Of a DNA stretch of 64,000 nt, positions 32,711-46,105 are shown piece after piece. Source of the DNA: Xylogone sp. PMI_703 (taxonomy: Eukaryota; Ascomycota; Leotiomycetes). Each line of letters starts with the position of its first letter. Position 1 is the first letter of the stretch. The DNA is taken from contig JAJTUQ010000006.1 in the NCBI GenBank assembly GCA_021399445.1, positions 1,426,001 to 1,490,000 of the forward strand, written 5' to 3'. The notes beneath the pieces were generated by a model. That model did no database searches, had not been told where the DNA came from, and worked only from the letters and a program-made list of their open reading frames with translations. A program made the position numbers and the translations under genes.

Positions 32711-35700
32711 TCATATATCTACGGGATAACCACCCTTCTTATCTCCACAAGTGAAGAGGTTGATGTGACTGTCGCCTTTTGCAGCGGAAGCAAGTATCAT
32801 CCGGTGAGGATGGAAAGCCGTTGCTGCAATTGGAGACTTCCTTGCTTGGTGGAGGAAACTTGTGTAAGGCTCGACGCGAGAAAGCTCTCTACCATCAAAA
32901 TTGAAAGTCTTTACAGTATGATTGGCAGTACCACTATGTATATGTTAGTCAAAACATCGTTAAGAAGGGTATGGCCGCGACCAGGCAGTACTTACACAGC
33001 AAATACTGGAAGATGCTCGTGCACACTAGCAGTACGAAGTGTTTCGTTTGTCGTCTGAATCGTTCGGAGAGGCCTGTCCATACGGATATCCCATAGCTTG
33101 ACCATTCCATTTTTGCTGGCGGATACAAGTTCCCGTTGGCCGCCTCGTTGCATATGAACACTTTTGATCCAGACTCGATCATTGTCATCTTTCCATTTCC
33201 TCACCATGGCCTCCTGCGGCCTATTTCGGGCATCGAACACTCGAATTGCACCATCCCCAAAGCCTGCTACAAAGATGTTCCCGGTCATTTGGTCGGAGGT
33301 CAATGAAGTCACGCAGGAACCCGAGCGGGCGTTGATATCCACCAAACATAATTCGGAGGCAGCAGCCCAGACGCGGATCACTTTGACATCGCCTGCGACA
33401 AGAAGTTTGCCAGTTACTTGTTGCCAATCGAACACCATGCCAGAATTGACATTGCTTGGTACCAAATGAGTCAAGGCCCGCCAAGCTGAGGCGACCTCTA
33501 TCTTCTCATCAGAGTCGTAGTTCCGATAGATTCGAATGACTCCATCCGAAGACCCCACCATTAAGAAAGCTTGATCATCTTCGTTGATAAATTTAATATC
33601 ACTGATTTTTGAACCCTCTGGATTGCCGTTGGAGAAGAGACTTAATCGATCATGCGTTCTCCAATCCCAAACACGGACAATATCTCGATTATCAGCAATT
33701 GCAAGATGATCCTCGAACTGATGGAGAGTCATCTTCGAAGGTTGACTGCCGTTTGAAAAAAAACCAGCAGAAGTTGTCCATTTTTCGTTGCCTGCAATCT
33801 CCTTCTGTGGTTGAGTCTCGCGTAGTATAGCCTCATTTCGTGACCTTCTCCATAATCTTTCGTTGTATTCAGTGCTTCCAGGCTCCTCTGCTTCAGTCAC
33901 CTTCATTTGCGGCTCTCGAAAGTATTCAATTGACCATTCCATAAACGTGCTTTGTAATGGGACTGAAGGGGGCTGGGACATATCTCGAGGCACGAATCCA
34001 CCCGAGTTAGGTTCTTTAGCTTTGTGGTATGTACCTGATTGTGTTGAACCATCACTCTGATCCGAGAGCATACTCCATTCCGAAGTCAACCGAGATCGTA
34101 AGGGTAGTGGACTCTTCTGCATGCCTGGAGATTTGGGGGGGTTTCGTTCCGAGGTAGCGGATTGTATGTTGTCAACACTGGAGCTGGCAAATGGCAACGA
34201 TGTAAGTAGATAGCTAGCTGTTCTCTTGAGGAGCCCCGGTCCATGCGAAGTAGCTGAGCCGTCTGTACCTGTCTGTTGCGGTGGAGTACTCGGAGGCTGT
34301 TCTGGACGCGGGTTAGAAGCTGTTGATCGAACAATAAGCCTCTCCATATCATCGATAAGTGACTGAGTAGGACCTCCTAATGGTGACTGTAGCAATGAGG
34401 TATGAACGTAGTCCACTATAATGGTCGCGTTTCTCTGAACCTCTGGGTGTGGATCGACTGCCATGATTAGCACATGCTTCCAAACCGCAGCAAAAATGGA
34501 GTTATGGGAGACTCCTTGAGCGGTATCCTTTATGGTACCATCAACATTTCGATTTATTCGGCCAGCATAATGTAGGCCCATTTTATGGTCATTGCCATCA
34601 TCGACAGGCGGATGCAATCGATATTCACGATCCTCCTGCAGATGCTCATATGCAACAACCCAGAACTTATTTTCATACCGATGTACTAGCTTTGAAAAAA
34701 ATACAAGCAATTCTTTCCGGATCATAGCATTTCCATCATAAGCCATCTCAATAACGGTCCATGTGATAGATTCCTCAACACGTGCAACTTCGTCCGTAAG
34801 ATCAGGTATGCCAAGGAATGTAGTCATGGCGTAAAGCATAGCTGCGCGAACTTCTGGGCAAACATCACGAACTAAGCCGCAGAGTTTCGCTGGTGCATTC
34901 TCCCTGATACCTCTCCATTTTGCTTCTGGAAGATCATTCCACAACTGACTGATGCAAAGGCAAGCCCATTGGCGTAGTAGAGGATGCTCCGCAGAGAGAT
35001 AGGCCAAACAGTAGCTCATAATTTCTGTTTGATTGCAGACGTTTTGACCTGGCTTATAGTCATGGCAGAGCATTGCGAGGATAAAGGCGCACATAGCCTT
35101 GTGTTCCATACTATCGACAACTGGAAGTCCTTCAGCCGGCTTCAAGATACTTGAGAAGTACTGATAACCACTGTCTTTGAGTAGATCTTGCTGGCAAGAA
35201 ATATCAACAGCCAATACTCGTGTCCAGATGAACACCATTACTGGTCTCAGCTCAGCAGCTGCAGATTGCAGCAACTTTAAGACGTATGGGAAAATCCCAA
35301 TACTCAGAGCCAAATCCACAGCCCACGGGCCCAGATCTAGGAATTTGCCCAAAAGTATCAGAGCTCGCACTCTATGTTGCTGACTCAATAAGACCTGAAG
35401 GACCACAGGAAGCTGGTCTGGAGGCTTCTGAGAGGTTGCGCCCTGAGTAAGGTAGACTTCAAAAGCAGTAAGCTGCTCCGTGAAGAAGCTTGAATTTACA
35501 AACTCATAATCGGGGCGTATACCAGCCTCCTTTTCTTCTAGCATAGGTAATTGCGCCAGAGCCATTTCCACTGCCAAATCCCAACTTTCCCATAAGGGAT
35601 GTTGGTGAGTATCTGGAAGCTCTGGATAGGATTGAGGATGGCAACCGTATGCAAACATGACTCTTTGTGCCAGTAAGAAATTGCGGAATAAAGCAGCAAC

Positions 35701-37236
35701 CATAAGATCTTGTCGAAAAAATTTTCGGAATAGTGAGCGTGGTAGAGTTGTCCATGCTATCGTATCTGTAATCGCAGTAAAGATCCAGTTCAACTCTCCA
35801 AGTGGTGTTCTTCGTTCCTGCAGTCTTCCTGGGAGCTTCTTTGCGCGCTCTGGTGTGATTTGCGAAGGGAGGGGGTTTTGTAGACAGAAGAACCATAGAG
35901 CCATTTCAATTGGTGTTGTCAGACAAGAGGTAAACACATCGGCCGGGAGGAGCGGGTTTGTCGGAAGGTTCTCTTTCACCCCACATGAGGCTAGGTGGAT
36001 ATATGGCCTATAATTGATTCTAACATGATTCGGATCCTTTGCAGCCGCTTCCGCTTCCTCCTGTTCGTGCCTCTCGATGAAACGGTGGAAGTTACTCAGA
36101 ATGTTTCCTGCATCGGAACAGTCCCACACGAAGAATGTAGGTGCTTGCAACCATGTCTGGAGGTCATATAGAGATATAGGTATATACTGAGTGTAATTCT
36201 TATTGAACACCCAAATTTCACCCGAGGCAGTCGGCTTCGGAACCCCATGTCCATTGTAGTGAAAGAGAACTCGTTCCTCCTTCGCGTTTCGACGTAGAGA
36301 CACACAAAATTTCTTCGTCTCCTCTACTGAAGGGTCTAGATACTGCTTATATCTCGTCCGAATCGCAAGAGTTTCATACTGCGCTTGTAAAGACTTCCCT
36401 ATATTTTCCAGAGCCTTTTGCACAGGAGGCTGGGTTGGATCCTGCCAAGCTTCTAGCTTTGAGCCAGGATCGGTCTTTAACTGATCAGGAGGCTCAACAC
36501 CAATGTTGAGACATATTGCTAGTGCGGCTGAAACCGTCTTCAGGCGATCTTTCATTCGCCAATCGTGGAGCTCATAGTTGAGTGGTTTAGGATTCCCTGC
36601 TGTTTCATGTCGTTTCTCCGTAAAATACATATACCAATTCTATAACACAGTTTCAGCGCCTGCCATCAACACAAATACCACTGGATAACTTACACTTGCT
36701 AGTTGTGTCACATATTCTTCTGATGCATAATGGTCATCAAAGCCGTGTCGAGCACCCCAACCTTCAGTAATCACCTCTTCTTCAACCGGGGGCTCCTCCC
36801 CCCTTGGACCATAATCACTCTTGGATCGTTTCAGTAGAGGCTGGGGTCTACGTCTCCTCCTTTCTATATCAGAATCATCTGGGGATGGAGACGCTGTGCG
36901 TGAACTATCGCCGCTTAAGGCTGCATTGAGACGGGCATTTTCTGGATTCCTTTGATCACGCCGACTAGCACTAGCTACTGCATGGTTGCCATTTGAGGCT
37001 GCAGAGTCATAATTGGAGCCGGAAGATACGCCATTTGTATTTCGATTACCATGGCGATCTTGATCAACACCGTTGCTCACACCCTGTCTCGGACTGCCGT
37101 TCGATATTCCATTGCTATTAGACGAGTTCCGCTCGTCCTGAAAAGCGCCCTGTGGTGCCGTCATGGCTGTATAACTTTGAGCTCGCGAATGATGAGGAGA
37201 TTGAGGAGCTCCATGTTGAACAGCCACGGCTGTCAT
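32711..37236 (-). CDS. KOG1: Kog1/raptor, TORC1 subunit
   Basis: Three exons (37236-36694, 36639-32996, 32933-32711) encode 1469 aa; introns are 54 and 62 bp and in phase. Residues 1-165 are a low-complexity Ser/Asn/Gly-rich extension with an RRRRRPQPLLKRSKSD basic patch. The raptor N-terminal caspase-like domain follows (NWYMYFTEKRHETAGNPKPLNYELHDWRMKDR; LFHYNGHGVPKPTASGEIWVFNKNYTQYIP; APTFFVWDCSDAGNIL). Central HEAT-like repeats (about 480-850) come next, then a Ser/Pro-rich linker. The C-terminal WD40 propeller (about 1090-1469) contains IADNRDIVRVWDWRTHDRL, GSSDGVIRIY and GFGDGAIRVFDARN. Kog1 recruits substrates to TOR kinase at the vacuole or lysosome. The last exon (ending KGGYPVDI) finishes the seventh blade and is short. 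The gene is divergent from SEC21. Confidence 0.97.
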
Positions 37237-38022
37237 TGTCTTTAATCGGAGAGGAGGGGCTCTGGCGTAATGCTTCTAGATATATGTTCGAGTGACATAA
37301 AGCAAATAAAATCACAACCGTCCCAGAACTGAGCCACAGAAATGAATTAAAAGAGTCGCCGATCTGCAGGTGTCGTAATTAATCTAGCGGGAAAATGTCA
37401 AATGCGAGGTCCTTTATAGAGTAAATTTCGTGAATCGTTTGACTTACCAAGGAACTTCATATCCGAGTAAGAATAGAAGCTCTCAAATATTGCTCGGGCA
37501 CCAAAAGGACGTGGGTAAATCAAGATGAGTCTGTCGGAGCTTCGTCGATGCTTTCCCAGATGTTAAACTGCCTATAACGCGCGCCAAGTCGTCACGGGCA
37601 GCATCGTCGAAGCCCTTACAGTTGAATAAGCGCCCTAAAGAGCCTGCACACCAGTTCCGATGCACGTTACTGCTTATCTATAATATCGCCAATGAATACC
37701 ACTAAGTTGCGGCGAAAGGCTCGACCTTGGGCCGTCAACGTTGCCTCACTACGTCTCTCGCGGAATTATGCAGTGAATGCCTCAGGCGGTGGGAGCCTGC
37801 ATGCAGCTTCCGCCTCGAAGCTCCCCCTAAAGTTCTAGCCGGCGGAGTGGAAAATTCCTCCGCTAAGGCCAAGATTGTTCCGCCTCGCTTAGGGGTTCAT
37901 CCACACCGGGGATTTGGCTACGTCGCGAGTTCTAAGGTTATGGGTAGCGCAAGCATCCCTGAGTCTCTCAGTACTCTCTCTTGCCTTGCAATTCATGAAC
38001 TGAGGATATCCTCTCAGCAACC
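37237..38022. promoter_or_regulatory. Shared 5' region of KOG1 and SEC21
   Basis: Divergent region of 786 bp between the KOG1 ATG (37236, minus) and the SEC21 ATG (38023, plus). It must contain both promoters and leaders. A frame of 99 codons at 37727-38026 overlaps the SEC21 start and has no recognisable features. No specific site is named. Confidence 0.5.
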
Positions 38023-40985
38023 ATGAGTTACAGCAAGAAAGACGAAGATGCCGACACGGCAATCATGCGGGTAGATAGAACCTCAGTGTTCCAGGAGGGT
38101 CGGTGAAGCCATCCCCTCATATCCAGCACAGCTAACATTTAGGATGATAGCACGGTTGTTCAATTCCTCCCCTATTCAACCACGAAGATGCCGGATGCTA
38201 CTTACAAAAATTGCACTTCTTCTTTATACCGGTGAAAAATTCCCTACAAATGAGGCCACGACGTTATTTTTCGGCATCTCGAAACTTTTCCAAAATAAAG
38301 ATGCCAGCTTACGGCAGATGGTTCACCTTGTTATCAAGGAATTGGCTCACTCGGCCGAAGATATTATTATGGTTACAGCAACTATTATGAAAGATACAGG
38401 TGGTGGAACTGATGCAATCTACCGACCAAATGCTATCCGAGCTCTGTGTCGTATAATTGATGTGAGCCTAGGAATTGACTCTATAGGTTAGAAGAGCTAA
38501 CATTGTATCAGGCCACTACCGTACAGAGCATTGAGCGGGTCATGAAGACTGCAATTGTCGATAAGAACCCATCGGTCTCTTCTGCTGGTCTAGTGTCATC
38601 TTACCATCTCCTCCCAATAGCTCGTGATGTGGTTCGAAGATGGCAAAGCGAAACCCAAGAAGCTGCTACATCTACCAAATCATCCGGCGGCTTTTCATTA
38701 GGATTCTCAACCTCATCATCTCAGTCCCCTGTTAACAACTCTACTATGACCCAGTATCATGCGATCGGCTTGCTCTACCAGATGAGGATGCACGATAGGA
38801 TGGCTCTAGTTAAAATGGTTCAACAATTTGGTGCGGCTGGCGCTGTGAAGAGCCCCGCAGCCACTGTTATGTTAGTCCGACTTGCAGCACAACTAGCTGA
38901 GGAAGACCCTCAACTTCGGAAGCCAATGATGCAACTCTTGGACGGCTGGCTCCGCCACAAGAGTGAAATGGTCAATTTTGAGGCAGCTAAAGCTATCTGT
39001 GATATGAGAGACGTCACAGACGCTGAAGTTGCCCAGGCTATACATGTTCTCCAACTGTTCCTTGCCTCTCCACGTGCAGTTACCAAATTCGCCGCCATCC
39101 GTATTCTCCACAATTTTGCATCCTTCAAACCTCAAGCCGTCAATTCTTGCAACCCCGATATTGAACTTCTTATAACTAATAGCAACCGCTCCATAGCTAC
39201 CTTTGCAATCACCACTCTTCTGAAAACCGGAAACGAAGCCAGTGTGGATCGCCTTATGAAACAGATATCCGGTTTCATGGCAGATATTACGGATGAATTT
39301 AAGATCACTGTTGTTGAGGCCATCCGTACACTATGCCTTAAGTTCCCCAACAAGCAGGCTGGTATGCTAGCATTCCTCAGTGGTATTCTTCGGGATGAGG
39401 GTGGATATGAATTTAAACGTGCAGTTGTGGAAAGCATGTTTGATTTGATCAAGTTCGTTCCTGAATCCAAGGAGGACGCTTTAGCACATCTCTGCGAGTT
39501 TATTGAAGACTGTGAATTTACCAAACTTGCAGTCCGTATTCTTCACTTGCTAGGATTGGAAGGCCCAAAGACATCTCAGCCCACGAAATATATCCGGTAC
39601 ATCTACAACCGCGTCGTCCTGGAAAATGCCATTGTGCGTGCTGCAGCAGTCACAGCTTTGGCTAAGTTCGGTGTTGGCCAACAGGACCCCGAAGTCAAAC
39701 GGAGTGTAGAGGTTTTGCTTACTAGATGCTTGGACGACGTTGATGATGAGGTTAGAGATCGTGCTGCCTTGAATTTGAGACTCATGAGCGAGCCTGATGA
39801 TATGGCAAATCGATTCATTAAGAACGGTAAAGTGATCAAAGGAAATATATCTGCTGCGTCATTTCTAATAAAAGATAGAAAATACTTTTGCATTACCTTA
39901 TTTTGAGCACCAGCTGGTTATGTACGTCACAGCCGAAGACAAGTCCACTTTCGAGTCACCCTTCGATATTGCATCGATACCAATCGTCACCAAAGAACAA
40001 GCAGACGCTGAAGACAGATCGAAGAAGCTCACCACCGCCACTCCCACTATCAAGGCACCGAAAGCTGGACCAACGAAACCATCTCCGTCAAGTGCTGAAG
40101 CGACTGCTACAGCCTCAGCGGCTGCTCAGAAATACGCACAACAGCTCCTACAAATTCCAGAGTTCAAGGACTATGGAGGTGTTCTAAAGTCGTCGCCAAT
40201 AGTTGAATTGACTGAGGCGGAGACTGAGTACGTTGTGACTGCCGTTAAACATATGTTCAAGGAACATGTCGTTCTCCAATTCGATATCAAGAACACTCTT
40301 CCAGACACAGTTCTAGAAGATGTATCAGTTGTTGCAACACCTTCTGAGGAAGAAGAACTCCAGGAGGACTTTATCATTCCCGCAACGAAGCTTGTTACTG
40401 ACGTACCGGGAACTGTATACGTATCGTTCAAAAAGCTGAGGGGAGAAGCGGCCTACCCCGTGAACACATTTACCAATGTGTTGAAGTTCACCACGAAGGA
40501 GATCGATCCGACAACAGGTGAACCAGAGGAGAGCGGCTATGACGATGAATACGAAGTACGACAGTTCGAGCTGAATGGCAGCGATTACGTGTTACCAGCA
40601 TATGCGGGTAACTTCAACCACATTTGGGAACAAGTTGGTGCATCCGGCGAAGAAGCGGAGGAGACCTTACAATTAACGGGCGTCAAGGGTATTGCAGGTA
40701 AGTCAGAAAAGTCATACATTGGAAGGATAGTGCTCACTCAAAGAAACAGAGGCTACCGAACAACTAACGGCAACGCTACAACTGCAGCCCCTCGAGGGCA
40801 CAGATGTGCCGGTCAACACGACGACACACACACTCAAGCTATTTGGCAAGTCAGTCACTGGCGGCAAAGTTGTTGCTAATATCCGTATGGCATACTCGAC
40901 CAAATCAGGAGTAACATGTAAGGTGGTTGTGCGTGGCGAGGAAGAGGGAGTGGCATCTGCACTCATTTGGGGTGTGGTTAATTAG
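38023..40985 (+). CDS. SEC21: Coatomer gamma subunit (Sec21)
   Basis: Five exons (38023-38098, 38151-38461, 38512-39826, 39879-40697, 40744-40985) encode 920 aa; all four introns are 46-52 bp and in phase. The N-terminal adaptin-like HEAT solenoid (about 20-560) has the family's most conserved phrases: ARLFNSSPIQPRRCRMLLTK, GEKFPTNEATTLFFGISKLFQNKD, DTGGGTDAIYRPNAIRALCRIID, TAIVDKNPSVSSAGLVSSYHLLPIA. A Lys/Pro/Ala hinge (about 605-660) leads to the C-terminal gamma-appendage (ending ALIWGVVN). Sec21 forms the COPI coat that retrieves ER proteins from the Golgi; its appendage binds ArfGAP. The intron at 39827-39878 was placed to restore FALPYFEHQLVMYV; reading through it would end in a stop. 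The first intron has a weak GTCGGT donor. Confidence 0.96.
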
Positions 40986-41390
40986 GCCGGGGGCAGGAAA
41001 AAGGAGTTGATGATTTGCAACACGTTATTTGCGTTTAGAATGGGAGGGGTATATTTGCCCTTAACCTTAAGGTATGAGGTCTATGGTAGGAGTAGAGTGG
41101 GCATCTAAAAATCGATTATGCTCAGACGATTCATGGAAGTTCCAGCGAATGTGCGTTCTGATTAGATTAGGAAAGTTTAAAGCAAGCCAAAAAAATTTCG
41201 ATAAACCAAGTCAGTGTCGTTAAGCCAGGAGCCCTGAACAAAAAGCTTAACCCGTGCATTGTTATTCCCAACTCCCAAAATTCGATATCCGCAATCACCA
41301 CATACCCAGTATGACCCATATTCTCCAACAGTCCCAACACCTATTATCATGAGCACTTTAAATCCATCACCTAACCTCAGACTAAGCTAA
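40986..41390. other. Convergent 3' intergenic region
   Basis: About 400 bp of 3' flank between SEC21 (plus) and the small membrane protein gene (minus). No gene is seen. Confidence 0.5.
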
Positions 41391-41588
41391 TCAGACCTCA
41401 TCCCCGAAATCCCTCCTCTCCTTAGGACCAAAGCCCCTAGCGACCAGCTCAGCCTGCTTCTCCTCCACCTTGCGGATATCGCGCTTGTTCTTTGCTCGCC
41501 ACCAGATGCTGTACAGCGTTAGGGTGACGATGAAGGCGCCTACAAAGCCGAATAGGATGCCCATTTGGGTGCCGATGTCTTCTGCCAT
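41391..41588 (-). CDS. Small single-pass membrane protein, unrecognised
   Basis: A single 65-codon exon. The start context is ACAATGGC and the stop is followed by A/T-rich DNA. After a short acidic start (MAEDIGTQ) comes one strong hydrophobic segment at about 9-30 (ILFGFVGAFIVTLTLYSIWW), then a basic/acidic amphipathic tail (RAKNKRDIRKVEEKQAELVARGFGPKERRDFGDEV). The pattern of a lone membrane helix followed by a charged helix looks like a real small protein, and codon use is good (few rare codons, C/G third bases). I do not recognise the family or function. The position 400 bp downstream of SEC21, in convergent orientation, gives no hint. It could have an additional exon, but none is required by the frame. 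Confidence 0.6.
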   Translation of the reverse strand: MAEDIGTQMGILFGFVGAFIVTLTLYSIWWRAKNKRDIRKVEEKQAELVARGFGPKERRDFGDEV

Positions 41589-44500
41589 TGTGTATGCAGT
41601 CAGGTTATTCCTTTTTTTGTCGCTTTCCTTTCCCTTCTTTTTCTTCTTTCGGGTTTCTTTTTTTCTCCTTCCTCCTCTGTTTGACAGCTATGGAGTCGGG
41701 TGGATTGAATGAATTCTTGAATTGCCTTCTTGCGATTTGAGAGATTGGCGACTGGGAAGATATCAAAGCTGTTACGAGCAAGGAATCGATATTAAACGTC
41801 GACGATAAAACCAGAACGAGATAATCCCTGGATATATGTTCCTTACTGAAACTTGGCAACTTTCTTATACTATATCTTTTCTCTATCCACACAATTCAAT
41901 AGACTTGTAATTCTTATCTAAGAAGAAAAGTGTACCACCGTTATTCTACAAAAACAACAGGAACCAACGATCTAATATAAACCAAAACTCCCCAAGAAAC
42001 CACCAAGAAACCACCAAACGCTCATCATCATCCTCATTCCACTCAATCAATCAACCACATCCACAACCCTCCCTCACCGAATCACCAAACCCACGGGAAA
42101 CAAGAATAAGAACCCTTCGCACACGGGATGTGATGTAATATCATCCCCTCCCTCCTTCTCCGCACGCACACACGGGATCTTAGATCATCGATGAATTAGT
42201 GTCTTAGCATTAACATTGGCATTAAATAAGGCACGTGACAAGTACAAGATACCTCCCGTGTACCTTCTCATGTTGGTTGGGTGCTAAAGGTGTTTCTTCT
42301 ATTGCTTCTACGGTGAATGGTGGTTGTGATGGTGGTGGTGGGCGAGGTCCTGTGATTGGATGGGGAAGTGGTGAATGGGCGTTGTAGATCTCATGGGACG
42401 GGATCGGGGTCTCAGGAGGCTAGGAGGTTGGCTCGTTGGAGAGAGGATTTTGTGGCGCCAAGCATCGAGAGTTGAGAATGGATTTGCGGTGATGGGGTTG
42501 GATTTGGTATTGGGGATGGGTTATGGGATGAGGTGGTTGAATTATTATGATTATCTACTGTGAGGGTAGAACTTGTGATGGCTGTAAGGTTTGGATTGTA
42601 TCTACTGTTCTGTAGAATAGCACTAATTGGGAATCTCCATGCATCTTGTGTAACTTAGATGGTAGAAGTGATATCCGCAGTGTCATTTTATAAATCGAGC
42701 ATAAGAAGGACTTGTTCATCAATTCAAGGGGAGCTAAATTATCTAATTGGCTCAGATAAATCTACATTAGCATTTTTAAACACACCGTTAAGTGCGGGGA
42801 GCATTCAAACATCCTGTACTGTACATGAATTCTGCGCTGTGTAACAGCATGGCTGCGTGACAAAGGAAAAGCTAGGGCAAATATAAAAACCAAGAGAACA
42901 AAGCGGGTAGTCGTACCATAAGAAATTGCTTATATTTAGACATGGCGGCACGGTCCAGACCGCAACTTGTGTGGACTCTGAGGACCGGTCACGCCGGTGT
43001 ACTATGAGAGACCGGTTGTTTTAGAGGATAGCAAGTTGTCGAAGCTTGAGGTTCAAGAAATGCCTAGACATCAGCGCGGACTTAGAGAGGGGCTTACCGC
43101 GTAGAAAGCCTAAGACCGCCAAGATGACCAGACAATGAATGCCCGTCAGGCCATTTTGCATTTCATGTTTCTGTGTAGCGATCTGGCATCATGAGATGAG
43201 ATGAGATGCTACCATACCTTTGTCTATATCCGCAAATATCTACCGGTATGGTATAAATCTCGCTGCGATGTCAAGTCGTCTTATGCGTTTCATGCCAGTC
43301 AAAAGCGCAGATGACGGAGGTGGCGCTGACATCCTTCTACAACCTCACCGTCCCGAATTTGACGTAAGACACGTCTGGAACTAAAAGAATCCATCCCCTT
43401 TGAGTGCTTAGGTACTTGGGTACTTTGGTACAGTACTGTACAAGTCCTCCCCACTCCACATCCGGACTTCAGCGAGAGAGCTTTGAATTCAGTAATATCC
43501 CGATTATTTCCCAACAATCCAGCAATTACACCGAAAAAAGCTTATTTTCATTTCTCTCCTCAGCTTGGTTGACCCGCAGTTTAACTACCTGCCAAAACCA
43601 GCCAGATTGAGGATCTGTGAGAAAAGGGGGTGGATTAGCATTATCGTACTGGCGATGGCCCCTTTCGCGTCTGACGGACCCGACTGCGGCCTCACCGCCC
43701 TTAAAACTCCGTGCCGATTAGGGCTAATTACTAATGTTACGAGGTTGTTTACCTACTGGAATGAGCTTTTCCTCGACAAATATAGCGCTGGTCTTAAGTA
43801 TTACTGAGCAAGTGGCACGCTTCTGTTTCAATGGCTGTTTGTGGCAATGATGAGAGTATCCCCGAGAAAGCACTCGGTTTCTGCCTCCGCTCTGAGGGAA
43901 TTACAGGACGGCGACGCCAATGCGACTCGTCAGATGTGGGAGCAGCGTCGGCACCAGTGATGGGGTTGATAGGCTGCCCCATGCGAGACAACAGCGCAAG
44001 GCCAGGCCTATCCGCGGCGGCGGGCGTCTCCATTGGGCTTCCCGCAGGCATAAAGTTAGCAATGAGCTGTACGCAGGCCGGAAGATCTGGCGTTGTAGAT
44101 GTTGAAGAGAACATTGACCATCGACTCACGTCCCTACACGTACCGCAAGGACCATGGTCACCCATCACCTCACCCGGACTCGTGGATAGCCAGCCGCATC
44201 TCTGTTGGCTGGGAGAGCAGGGAAGAGAAATGGACATTGAAACGTTGCCTGCCAGGAATCGGCCAGCACTGCTGTCTTCTGGCTTTCGTGGGGAGACGGT
44301 AGGTTGGCATAGGTGGTTCCCAAGTACATCTCATCGGAGCCGCTGTCCTGATTGATTACCACCACCGTATCTCTCCACGATCGGAGGAGGGGATCGAGAG
44401 ATGTTGCAAAAGCAAAACACCACGAGAGGAGCAACGCGTGCAGCTGGGCCTCTCTGGCCTGGTCTGGTCGCCTTGTGAGTGGTTTGGATCGGTGAACGAT

Positions 44501-46105
44501 CCAGGCCGTAGATCACCTGCCACGCCCGCTGAGGCTTGGGAATGAGTAGTTTTGGGCAGTACCACAGCAAGGCTCCGCACTTGGAGCTGCACGAGACTCG
44601 AGAGAGGGTGCAGAGTTCCGCTGCTCAGCAAGCAGTCGGGGTCAATTGAGAAGAAGGATCGTCTTGGATGTACAGGAGTGATATATTTTCGTGGTGCTGC
44701 TGTCGACCACGGAGCAGCGTACTCGTACTATAACCGCCGTTGTAGCACCAAAAGTAGCTAGCTGTATTTACTTGCTGTACCGGTATCTTGTGTGGTGGGA
44801 AGTTGGGAAGTTCTATTTCGAGAGCGGAGGGGGCCAATCTGAAGCGGTTAATGCATTGTGAAGGGAAAGGCGTGTGCGGCAATAACAGCGTATGGGCTTC
44901 CTGGGATGTCGCAGTCGCCGCCTAGGCAATTTTTTTCCCGGGCGGCAAACCGAGCTTCCCGTTTCGAGAACACTTGGGATGCGTTCCTTCATTCATGCGT
45001 GCCTTGTCAGGCTACGGATACGGCTATGGGTATGGATACGGCCACGGCGACGCGTTGAAGATGCCGTGGTGCGATGACTTGCTGTTGACGTTGGGTCCTC
45101 ATGCGTCTTCTCCTTTGACATCTCCTGCGTGAAGCATTCCTTGGTCTGTATACTGTGTTGATAGACGAGATAGACGGAATAGACGGGAGATATTAGACGA
45201 CGACAAAGAAGAACGGAACGATACGGTATCATGAGAAGAGGTCTTTGCTGCTATCGCTTTTCTCACCGTGACGCTCTCTCTCCACCAAGTGGAGTATAAG
45301 AAAGAGGCCATCTGTAGGGGAGATTACTCTATTTCACCTTCAACCCCAAGAGGAGCCCAAACCGGCTCTCGTGTTAAGGTATTCCGCCCTAAGCGAGACT
45401 AGCCTCTGTTCGCGACCGCTTCGGGCTTTGCACCGCTTGACACCTTTCTCACCACTCCCTCCGACACAACCACTTCAGCCCCCCCGCCCTTCGTGCCAAT
45501 ATCCTCTCTTCTCTTCTTTCTCAAGGGACCCTCTCTGTCTTTCCTCCCCTTCTTTTCTTTCAACAGACAAACGCCTTTATCTTATCACCGTACCGTCATC
45601 CCTCTGAGGACTGCCCTCAACAAAGCCTTCTTCCCCGGCTGCCAGATTTCCCTTTTCTCCCCCGATCGTTAAGCGGAGTATCAACTTGCTCGATCTCTGC
45701 CGTTCCTGAAATTCAATCTAGAACAAGGTATGTCTCAATTCCTATCCACCACGGTTCCATAGGCACGCGCACACATCCACCCACCAAGGCATTTCGCCAA
45801 CACTTCACTCTTGGTCGTGCAAGCCACTGCCTGCTGCGTTTCTTGCCACGGTCTTCCGCGGTTACCTGATTCAGCCCTTCAACTGGTCAGAGCCGCGTCT
45901 ACCACACCGCCATCACACACTCAGCCTTTTAAACAAAAACACCTCAACTGACTCTAGATACTCCTCCAGATTCCCATCGTCGGCCTCTTGTTTCTTCCAC
46001 CCTACCTTCTCATCCAGAAACCTCCCCCTTTAAAAAATTCTTTCCTTCGACTCAAGTGTATCGGAGCCTCCCGATACTCCAGAGTCCCTATAGCTCGACT
46101 TCAAG
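41589..46105. other. Long gene-poor region and leader of casein kinase I
   Basis: No gene is supported over 4.5 kb. Frames at 43794-44355 on both strands (147 and 174 codons) overlap each other and have no recognisable family. A GTAC-rich patch lies at about 43410-43443, and (ATGAG)n-like repeats at 43193-43208. From about 45440 to 46105 the plus strand is C/T-rich, matching a long 5' leader of the casein kinase gene. A GTATGT at 45729 may be the donor of a leader intron. Confidence 0.45.

Noticed and set aside
43794..44355. 174-codon plus and 147-codon minus frames
   Set aside because: Overlap on opposite strands in GC-richer DNA, where long chance frames are common; no family recognised on either.
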